Assembly (NCBI GenBank): GCA_013152795.1
Contig: JAADFS010000159.1
Coordinates: 1-6,570, forward strand
Direction: 5' to 3'
Source: Deferribacteres bacterium
Lineage (GTDB): Bacteria > Nitrospirota > Thermodesulfovibrionia > UBA6902
DNA: 6,570 nucleotides
The notes beneath the pieces were generated by a model that saw only the letters and a program-made list of their open reading frames with translations, was not told the DNA's origin and did not search any database. The translations under genes were made by a program, and so were the position numbers. Of the stretch, positions 1-4,617 are shown piece by piece (within the stretch, counting starts at the first letter, position 1; every line of letters begins with the position of its first letter).

Positions 1-278
1 GTTCGCTGGAAAATGCGATAGTGCTCGGCGACAAGGAGGTCTTAAACGGAAACAAGCTCAGGTTCAAGGATGAGTTTGTCAGACACAAGATTCTCGATGC
101 AGTCGGTGACCTCTCGTTAATAGGGCTGCCCATTTACGGGCATATAATTGCCAACAAATCCGGGCACACCCTCCACATAAAACTCCTCAGGAAGATCCTC
201 CTGTGCAGGGACTCATGGGATATCGTATCTGAACCGGCGGTCGCGCCGAGAGTCTCAAGGGTTACAGCACAGGTCTGA
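1..278 (+). CDS. lpxC: UDP-3-O-acyl-N-acetylglucosamine deacetylase, C-terminal part (5' end outside window)
   Basis: This is the end of LpxC, the zinc-dependent cytoplasmic deacetylase that carries out the committed step of lipid A synthesis. The reading frame is open from base 3 to the TGA at 276-278, so the start lies left of the window. The visible part begins SLENAIVLGD and contains the family motif FVRHKILDAVGDLSLIG. By family knowledge, the His and Asp of HKILD are two of the three zinc ligands; the third (N-terminal) ligand is out of view. The later SGH carries the His that acts as general acid/base. After the fold ends at about LLRKIL there is a tail of roughly 25 residues ending SRVTAQV, somewhat longer than in many LpxC proteins. 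No intrinsic terminator is evident directly after the stop codon. Identification is firm because spacing and residues match the family; only the missing N-terminus limits it. Confidence 0.93.
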   Translation, partial: SLENAIVLGDKEVLNGNKLRFKDEFVRHKILDAVGDLSLIGLPIYGHIIANKSGHTLHIKLLRKILLCRDSWDIVSEPAVAPRVSRVTAQV

Positions 279-305
279 AACATTACGGTTGCATCAAACT
301 ACCAA

Positions 306-412
306 TCAGCCCCCTCCCCCATAATCCCTTTCCGCCAGGGGGAACTTGTTTCTTTCTGCACCTGACAACTGCACCCTGCACCCTTAACTCAGAACACCGA
401 ACTTTGAACTCT
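306..412 (-). repeat. Dispersed intergenic repeat, copy A
   Basis: Read on the minus strand, this segment matches 5855-5965 (copy B). Bases 361-412 align without gaps to 5855-5906 with 50 of 52 identical, including an unbroken 35-bp identity (361-395 against 5872-5906). The rest (306-360) aligns more loosely with 5907-5965, sharing the motifs GCAGAA, GAAACAAGT, a C-run and a terminal GGGGGAGGGGGCTGA. The 5' half is a series of degenerate 7-bp units (GTTCAAA, GTTCTGA, GTTAAGG, GTGCAGG and so on). It lies between lpxC and the terminator of the minus-strand unit and contains no gene. Confidence 0.85.
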
Positions 413-480
413 GAACTTTGTTCCCCGCAACTCCCTCTGCCGTTCATGCCACGTAAGGATAAGAGGCGAGGGATGAGGCC

Positions 481-520
481 AAAAAAAAGCTGTCCCTTCC
501 GTAAGCCCGGATGGGACAGC
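481..520 (-). terminator. Rho-independent terminator of the histone-like gene unit
   Basis: On the minus strand the perfect 8-bp stem GCTGTCCC/GGGACAGC (520-513 pairing with 496-489) is followed at once by eight T residues (488-481). One mismatch separates the outer stem from an inner 4-bp stem (511-508 with 501-498) around a 6-nt loop. It lies 27 bp beyond the stop codon of the Lys-rich gene, in the right orientation to end that transcript. Confidence 0.9.
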
Positions 521-546
521 TCAGCATTGAGGCGCTGTCAGAAGCG

Positions 547-738
547 CTATTTCTTTTTCTTTGTTGCCTTTTTCTTGGCAGTGGTCTTCTTCTTCGCAGT
601 AGTTTTCTTCGCAGCGGTCTTCTTGGCAGTGGTCTTCTTTTTAGCAGTGGTCTTCTTCTTTGCGGTAGTCTTTTTCTTGGCAGTGGTCTTTTTAGCAGCA
701 GTTTTCTTTTTTGCAGCGGCTTTCTTTTTGGCGGCCAT
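547..738 (-). CDS. Lysine/alanine/threonine-only histone H1-like DNA-binding protein
   Basis: The product has 63 residues: Met1, then only Lys (31), Ala (16) and Thr (15). It consists of 5-6-residue units such as AAKKK, AAAKKK, TAAKK and TTAKKK, with TTAKKK the most frequent, ending ATKKKK. There are no acidic, aromatic or proline residues, so it should be disordered and strongly cationic. This resembles the C-terminal tail of eukaryotic histone H1 and bacterial H1-like proteins, so a role in nucleoid compaction or nucleic-acid binding is inferred. The start is supported by a near-consensus Shine-Dalgarno AAAGGGGGTG (755-746) 7 nt before the ATG. It begins 46 bp after the stop of the upstream winged-helix gene on the same strand and ends at a clear terminator, so the two are probably co-transcribed. 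The opposite strand carries a Phe/Val-rich open frame that is only the complement of the Lys codons. Confidence 0.85.
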   Translation of the reverse strand: MAAKKKAAAKKKTAAKKTTAKKKTTAKKKTTAKKKTTAKKTAAKKTTAKKKTTAKKKATKKKK

Positions 739-784
739 TCTCTTTCACCCCCTTTCTTCTCCCTCTTGCATTACGGGAGCAGAT

Positions 785-1336
785 TTACAGTCTTCCCAGA
801 AGCAAAATCTTTTTCCCGCTTAAAAGTTTCCTGAGGAAACGGTCTCCTCTCTTCTTTTTCGTCTTAAACTCCGAATGACTCATTACCGTGTAATGAATCT
901 CTCTTCCGAATCTTTTCTCGATCTCCCCCAGGCTTTTTTTGATATGGCCTTGGTCCGAATCACATACGATAAACAGATCCAGTGAGGGAAGATTTGCATT
1001 GTTTATATAATCTCCGTATATAAACGCTGTCTTGGCATCCGAAGCCTTTAAAACGGATTTAAGAGCACCCGGGAGTCCTAACGACTTTGCTATCAAACCT
1101 TTCAGTTCGGGGAAAAGGGGTGAGTTCCTGTTGACCTTGAAATATTTGAGGTTGCCTTCCCGTTCGTTCAGAACAAGATCCATCTTTTGTAATTTATCGA
1201 GTTCTCTCTTTACTCCGGAAGGATTCTTGTTTACCAGTCTTGCAATCTCTCTGACGTAAAACCTCTCCTCAGGATTGTTGAACAGCAGGGACATGATGTC
1301 AGCTCTGATTCCTGATGTGAAGAGTTTCTCCAGCAT
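785..1336 (-). CDS. Winged-helix transcriptional regulator with degenerate nucleotidyltransferase-like domain
   Basis: This is a 183-residue protein. Residues about 7-70 form an ArsR/MarR-like winged helix: IRADIMSLLF, then FYVREIARLVNKNPSGVKRELDKL as the recognition region, then a wing around LNEREGNLKYFKVN. Residues about 100-183 resemble the small MNT-type nucleotidyltransferase fold (FIYGDYINN, then SLDLFIVCD). In active enzymes one expects a Gly-Ser pair followed by Asp-x-Asp. Here the Gly is followed by Asp (G108-D109), and the first Asp is Ser118 with only D120 kept. The domain is therefore probably catalytically dead and may serve sensing or dimerisation. HTH plus NT-like fusions of this kind are widespread and poorly characterised in bacteria and archaea. 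The start MLEKLFTSG fits the family; no Shine-Dalgarno precedes it, and the promoter at 1376-1349 leaves almost no leader. It sits upstream of the histone-like gene, which it may control; that is inference. Confidence 0.82.
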   Translation of the reverse strand: MLEKLFTSGIRADIMSLLFNNPEERFYVREIARLVNKNPSGVKRELDKLQKMDLVLNEREGNLKYFKVNRNSPLFPELKGLIAKSLGLPGALKSVLKASDAKTAFIYGDYINNANLPSLDLFIVCDSDQGHIKKSLGEIEKRFGREIHYTVMSHSEFKTKKKRGDRFLRKLLSGKKILLLGRL

Positions 1337-1348
1337 AACTTATTATAA

Positions 1349-1376
1349 TTTATACAACATAAATCGATATTGTCAA
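1349..1376 (-). promoter_or_regulatory. Sigma-70-type promoter of the winged-helix/histone-like unit
   Basis: On the minus strand a perfect -35 TTGACA (1376-1371) is followed after 16 bp by TATAAA (1354-1349), which differs from the -10 consensus by one base. The expected start point, near 1342, is only about 6 nt before the ATG at 1336, and no ribosome-binding site lies between them. The -10 overlaps a short AT palindrome, TATAA-A-TTATA. A better -10 hexamer, TATAAT, lies at 1347-1342 but would need a 23-bp spacer. Confidence 0.7.
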
Positions 1377-1613
1377 GAAAAAAAATACAAAAACGGAACA
1401 TAAGAATACTTTTTGTAAACAATTTTATTGTTGCAGATAAAGGTTCTATCGTTGATAGAAAGTCAACAATTCATCCGCGGTATCCATATCCCCGCCGTCG
1501 CTGCTCCGGCAAGCGCCGCCGGAGAATACTTTCCATAATTGAGACCGGAATGCAGCACCTCAAAGCCTCACGGATTCACCGCGAATTGTACTTTCAATGA
1601 CCTGTGCCTGCTG
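1377..1613. other. Intergenic region with three inverted repeats, no gene recognised
   Basis: This stretch between divergent genes has no convincing coding region. It holds three perfect inverted repeats: AACAAT-TTT-ATTGTT (1418-1432), TTCTATC-GTT-GATAGAA (1444-1460) and CTCCGGC-7 nt-GCCGGAG (1504-1524). AACAATT of the first also recurs at 1465-1471. The first two are AT-rich and short-looped, as operators often are. The third is GC-rich but lacks a T-run on either side, so it is not a typical intrinsic terminator. An operator cluster or a structured RNA leader is possible; nothing in the sequence decides between them. Confidence 0.55.
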
Positions 1614-1622
1614 TGATATAAT
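1614..1622 (+). promoter_or_regulatory. Extended -10 promoter directly before the radical SAM gene
   Basis: TGATATAAT (1614-1622) is an extended -10 (TGn) joined to a perfect TATAAT. No good -35 is present 16-18 bp upstream, which extended -10 promoters tolerate. The usual spacing puts the transcription start at about 1629, exactly the A of the gene's ATG, which would give a leaderless mRNA. The absence of a Shine-Dalgarno before that ATG agrees with this reading. Confidence 0.6.
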
Positions 1623-1628
1623 GATGAT

Positions 1629-2639
1629 ATGAAAGAGGCCATGTTTTATGAAAAGCTTGAAGATAATAAGGTGCAGTGCTTTCTGTGCGCGCACCGGTGC
1701 GTCATCGCCGCCGGCAGGCGCGGCATATGCGGGGTGAGGGAAAACAGTGAAGGAACCCTGTACAGTCTTGTATACGGCAGGCTTGTATCACTGAATATAG
1801 ATCCGATAGAGAAAAAGCCCCTCTTCCATTTTTATCCCGCCTCGACATCCCTGTCGGTTGCAACGGTCGGCTGCAACTTCAAATGCAGGCATTGCCAGAA
1901 TTATGATATATCCCAGTACCCGAAAAAATACAAGGATATTCCGGGAGACTATATAACACCCGAACAGGTGGTTGATACAGCGGTGAAAAAAGGCTGTAAA
2001 AGCATCTCTTACACCTATACCGAGCCCACGGTGTTTTTTGAATTTGCATATGACTGTGCGCGGCTGGCCCATGAAAAAGGCATCAGGAACGTCTTTGTAA
2101 GTAATGGATATACCGGAGCCGAAGCAACCAGGATGATAGCTCCCTTCCTTGACGGCAACAATATAGACCTGAAAGGCGATGACGAGTTTTACAGAAACAT
2201 ATGCGGTGCAAGGCTGCAGCCGGTGTTAAACACCATCAGACTCATGAAAGAACTCGGCGTATGGGTGGAAGTTACAACCCTGATTATCCCCGGGCATAAT
2301 GATTCGGAAAAATCAATTAATAGTATAATAGATTTTATCAGGTCGGTAGACCCTGCCATTCCATGGCACGTATCACAGTTTTATCCGACATACCAGCTTC
2401 TGGACCGGCCCCGGACGCCGGTGGAGACCCTGAGAAGGGCGAGAGAGGCCGGGCTGGGAAAGGGACTCAGATATGTTTACGAGGGTAACGTGCCGGGTGA
2501 GGGAAGCGAAAACACCTATTGCCCGGAATGCGGAGAGCTTCTCATAGAACGGTTCGGTTACACCGTTATGCAGAACAGAATCAAGGGCGACCGCTGCTTT
2601 AAATGTGAAACGGCAATCGACGGTGTCTGGGGTGAGTGA
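1629..2639 (+). CDS. AmmeMemoRadiSam system-type radical SAM enzyme
   Basis: This 336-residue protein is a radical SAM enzyme of the group related to pyruvate formate-lyase activating enzyme and named for its frequent clustering with AMMECR1 and Memo-like genes. The [4Fe-4S] motif CNFKCRHC gives C82, C86 and C89. Near the N-terminus C17-x2-C20-x3-C24 and C34 (GICGVREN) form the Cys-rich head typical of the group. YTYTEPT (128-134) and VSNGY (157-161) are core barrel motifs. At the C-terminus CPEC (298-301) and CFKC (323-326) make a probable zinc ribbon or rubredoxin-like knuckle. Length is normal for the family. The substrate is unknown. Neither AMMECR1 nor Memo is within view. The start MKEAMFYEKL fits homologues as I recall them; the next Met (codon 5) has SD-like GAGG only 2 nt ahead, too close. 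The DtxR-like gene follows after 6 bp, so an operon is likely. Confidence 0.88.
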   Translation: MKEAMFYEKLEDNKVQCFLCAHRCVIAAGRRGICGVRENSEGTLYSLVYGRLVSLNIDPIEKKPLFHFYPASTSLSVATVGCNFKCRHCQNYDISQYPKKYKDIPGDYITPEQVVDTAVKKGCKSISYTYTEPTVFFEFAYDCARLAHEKGIRNVFVSNGYTGAEATRMIAPFLDGNNIDLKGDDEFYRNICGARLQPVLNTIRLMKELGVWVEVTTLIIPGHNDSEKSINSIIDFIRSVDPAIPWHVSQFYPTYQLLDRPRTPVETLRRAREAGLGKGLRYVYEGNVPGEGSENTYCPECGELLIERFGYTVMQNRIKGDRCFKCETAIDGVWGE

Positions 2640-2645
2640 AAGACA

Positions 2646-3296
2646 ATGGATAATAAACTGAAGGATGAAATACTGGAACTTCTGTGGTCCTTGAGGGAAA
2701 AGGGCTCCAAAAGCTATGCGGACGTACTCAAGGGTCTTGATGACGACCGCGTAAGCGATGTTATCAGGAAAATGGAGGCATCCGGGTTTATAACCACATC
2801 CGGTGACGATATAGAATTCAAGGAAAAAGGTGAATCCCGCGCAAGGGATTTAACCAGGAGGCATCGGCTTGCGGAGAGGCTTTTCCACGACGTCTTTGAG
2901 GTGGGGATGTACGAGACCGAGGAGACCGCGTGTGAAATAGAACATTTCCTCTCTCCCTCCGTTACGGACAGCGTCTGCTCCTTTTTAGGCCATCCGCCGA
3001 CCTGCCCGCACGGAAAACCGATACCGAGGGGAAAATGCTGCTCCAAATACAGGTCCGAATACAAACCGCTCGTCATGCCACTGAAGGAGCTTGAGGTCGG
3101 CTCCAAGGGAAGAATCGTATTTATAATTCCCTCCGACAGCTCGAGGTTGGAGAGACTTGCATCCATGGGCATTGTTGCAGGCAGTGTCATCAAGCTTAAG
3201 CAGAAGAAGCCGTCGTTTGTTCTGCAGGTCGACGAGACAGCCCTTGCGGTCGATGCAATGATCGCAGAGGAAATCTATGTGAGGAAAGTCACGTAG
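2646..3296 (+). CDS. DtxR-family metal-dependent transcriptional regulator with FeoA-like C-terminal domain
   Basis: This is a 216-residue regulator. Residues 1-65 form a winged helix, followed by the DtxR metal-binding and dimerisation region: RHRLAERLFHDVFEV (72-86), TACEIEHFLS (94-103) and GHPPTCPHGKPIP (115-127). Residues about 145-214 are an SH3-like FeoA domain (LKELEVGSKGRIV, then RLASMGIVAGSVIKL). By analogy with DtxR, H73, E77, C96, E99 and H100 match known ligands, but the position of DtxR His98 is Glu92 here. An extra cluster, C120-P-H122 and C131-C132, is notable. The likely role is iron- or manganese-dependent repression in the cytoplasm. It starts 6 bp after the radical SAM gene, with GGGGTGAG (2629-2636) as a plausible ribosome site overlapping that gene's end, so the two are probably translated from one mRNA. 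Convergent rpoZ ends 37 bp away with no clear terminator between. Confidence 0.87.
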   Translation: MDNKLKDEILELLWSLREKGSKSYADVLKGLDDDRVSDVIRKMEASGFITTSGDDIEFKEKGESRARDLTRRHRLAERLFHDVFEVGMYETEETACEIEHFLSPSVTDSVCSFLGHPPTCPHGKPIPRGKCCSKYRSEYKPLVMPLKELEVGSKGRIVFIIPSDSSRLERLASMGIVAGSVIKLKQKKPSFVLQVDETALAVDAMIAEEIYVRKVT

Positions 3297-3333
3297 CATA
3301 AAGGCTCACACCGCGTTGCAAGGATACGTTCCC

Positions 3334-3708
3334 TTATTGTTCCTCATCCAGTAAAACAGTCTTCCGGAGCAGGAAGTCCTCAAGGTCCTTCCGGAGGTCC
3401 GTGGGTTTATCGGGAAACGACACCTTCTGTTTTGCCTCATCCATCATATTCTCATATGTAAGCTTCCCTGCCGCCTTTTCAGCTTCCAGCGCAGCCTCGC
3501 CCGTGAGCACGCGCACGGCGCCGCACAAAACTTCTTCAATGGCAGCGGTGGTCACCTTACGCGCCCTCGTGGGCATCTCGGGCACGGCACCCTGGTGCAG
3601 CTCTTTCGCCCTTTTTATTACTGCGACAACAAACCTGTACCTGCTGTCGATCTCCGACCTGTCGAATTCAACAGGCAGAGAGATCACGTCCATCTTGTCT
3701 TTTCGCAT
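3334..3708 (-). CDS. rpoZ: DNA-directed RNA polymerase omega subunit
   Basis: The product is 124 residues. The omega core is visible: SRYRFVVAVIKRAKEL, followed by RKVTTAAIEEVLCGAVRVL, matching the family pattern in which a conserved Arg-Tyr/Phe helix and a K-x-T-x-A-x-x-E helix wrap the C-terminus of beta-prime. Omega helps assemble RNA polymerase and in many bacteria contributes to ppGpp binding. The frame is open further upstream (to a GTG at 3759), but I chose the ATG at 3708 because a strong ribosome-binding site lies 5 nt ahead of it. A C-terminal extension of about 45 residues (LTYENMMDEAKQK to LLDEEQ) is longer than in enterobacterial omega and rich in charge. The zinc-finger gene is 107 bp upstream on the same strand, so a shared transcript is possible. 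The neighbours often seen with rpoZ (gmk, yicC-like, spoT) are absent here. Confidence 0.87.
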   Translation of the reverse strand: MRKDKMDVISLPVEFDRSEIDSRYRFVVAVIKRAKELHQGAVPEMPTRARKVTTAAIEEVLCGAVRVLTGEAALEAEKAAGKLTYENMMDEAKQKVSFPDKPTDLRKDLEDFLLRKTVLLDEEQ

Positions 3709-3713
3709 AACCG

Positions 3714-3720
3714 CTCCTTT
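3714..3720 (-). promoter_or_regulatory. Ribosome-binding site fixing the rpoZ start
   Basis: AAAGGAG on the minus strand lies 5 nt before ATG 3708. It favours this start over the in-frame GTG at 3759 and ATG at 3750; the latter has only a weaker SD-like AGGGTGG upstream. Confidence 0.75.
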
Positions 3721-3815
3721 ATCGCCGGCGAGTACTGCCGGAATGCGCATTGCACCCACCCTGAAGTTGCATCAAAATGCCATGCCCGTTATGAACCGTT
3801 AAGGTTTCTATCGCC

Positions 3816-4427
3816 TCAGAACGGATATTTTAATTTGTATTTCGCCTTTACTTTCTTCTTCGCAGGAAAATCCTTTGCAGATTCAACGATGAGTTTTATG
3901 GTCTCATACGGGACGTCTTTTGAATCCGCGTCGGAGTGTTTGAAGGACAGGTGTCTCAGGAGCATTTCCTGGCTGCCGAATATGTCCGCGCACACAGGAC
4001 AACAGAACAGTTTGATCTCCACATTGTTTTCTACATATGTATGGATCAGTTCCTTGTCGCTTGAAATCTGAAATGAAATCTTTGCAGCCGGATCTATGGA
4101 GCGGGTGTGATTTTCGATATGGGCGACTATACCGGATGTGGGAGACGGATGATTGTTGTCAATGGCAAAACGGCAGTGCGGGCAGATATATATGGTCTCT
4201 GCATCTTCATCGACCTCATTTGTCTCGACGCTTATTTTCCGGCTTGCAAGCCTGTCCGGGTGCTCTTGCCTGATATGATCCACCAGTTCACCGGAAGCCG
4301 TGAAGAATTCGTCACAGAAAGGACAGAACAACAATTTCTGCAATACCGCGGATACAGCCTCATCAACATTCGAAACACAGTGTATGGAGTCTATGATTTC
4401 TGTAAAAGTTTCTCTCTTGTTTTGCAT
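3816..4427 (-). CDS. Uncharacterised protein with three C2H2 zinc-finger-like motifs
   Basis: I do not recognise a named family. Taking the ATG at 4427, the product has 203 residues. Three C2H2-type motifs are visible: C35-x2-C38-x12-H51-x4-H56 (FCPFC to HIRQEH), C82-x2-C85-x17-H103-x3-H107 (ICPHC to HIENH) and C143-x2-C146-x12-H159-x4-H164 (CCPVC to HLSFKH). The first and third have classical spacing; the second has a longer loop. Linkers of 25-35 residues separate the fingers, unlike the 7-residue linkers of eukaryotic arrays. The tail is basic (KKKVKAKYKLK). There is no signal peptide or membrane segment, so a cytoplasmic nucleic-acid or protein-binding role is inferred. The frame extends 28 codons upstream to an ATG at 4511, but that segment (two Cys, a Leu-rich patch) shows no SD and looks non-coding. 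There is no SD before 4427 either. rpoZ follows on the same strand. Confidence 0.72.
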   Translation of the reverse strand: MQNKRETFTEIIDSIHCVSNVDEAVSAVLQKLLFCPFCDEFFTASGELVDHIRQEHPDRLASRKISVETNEVDEDAETIYICPHCRFAIDNNHPSPTSGIVAHIENHTRSIDPAAKISFQISSDKELIHTYVENNVEIKLFCCPVCADIFGSQEMLLRHLSFKHSDADSKDVPYETIKLIVESAKDFPAKKKVKAKYKLKYPF

Positions 4428-4444
4428 CGTTTTACACAATCTTA

Positions 4445-4490
4445 ATAATAACATTAATCCGGAAATAAAATCCATGTCTGGAAAATCCGG
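4445..4490 (-). promoter_or_regulatory. Candidate promoter and repeated motif before the zinc-finger gene
   Basis: On the minus strand an extended -10-like TGTTATTAT (4453-4445) would start transcription near 4438, about 11 nt before the ATG at 4427; there is no good -35. Just upstream GGATTTT occurs twice, at 4488-4482 and 4473-4467, with starts 15 bp apart. The outer bases CCGGA (4459-4463) and TCCGG (4486-4490) form an inverted pair around this. A regulator site is possible, but evidence is weak. Confidence 0.35.
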
Positions 4491-4560
4491 CTGATAAAAA
4501 CAGTGGCACAAAATACCGCCGGCGGGGCGGATTTCTCTGGCCGTTTATGCAACATTAAGG

Positions 4561-4588
4561 TTGACATTCATTATGTATATGGTAGAAT
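4561..4588 (+). promoter_or_regulatory. Sigma-70-type promoter of the rubredoxin reductase gene
   Basis: A perfect -35 TTGACA (4561-4566) is followed by a 16-bp spacer and TAGAAT (4583-4588), one base from consensus and preceded by the extended -10 TGG (4580-4582). Transcription should begin near 4595, giving a leader of about 23 nt before the ATG at 4618. The leader contains the purine-rich GAGAGGG, though about 13 nt from the ATG, which is long for a ribosome-binding site. Confidence 0.75.
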
Positions 4589-4617
4589 TGGCAGGAAGAG
4601 AGGGTAAACCGGACACA

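Noticed and set aside
404..823. Plus-strand open frame giving a Phe/Val-rich, membrane-like protein
   Set aside because: It is the complement of the Lys/Ala/Thr codons of the minus-strand histone-like gene, which has a strong SD and a terminator; the hydrophobic pattern follows from that.
1370..1600. Plus-strand open frame of 76 codons in the intergenic region
   Set aside because: It begins with TTG inside the minus-strand promoter, has no SD, an unnatural Arg-rich composition, and runs through the inverted repeats.
2714..3193. Minus-strand open frame of 159 codons over the DtxR-like gene
   Set aside because: It is a Ser-rich shadow of a clearly conserved plus-strand protein, with no SD or recognisable motif.
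3709..3759. Longer rpoZ start at GTG 3759
   Set aside because: The extra 17 residues do not resemble omega, and a much better ribosome-binding site (AAAGGAG, 5-nt spacing) precedes ATG 3708.
4428..4511. Longer start (ATG 4511) for the zinc-finger protein
   Set aside because: The 28 added residues have no SD and overlap the likely promoter and repeated motifs. The true start could still be slightly different because 4427 also lacks an SD.
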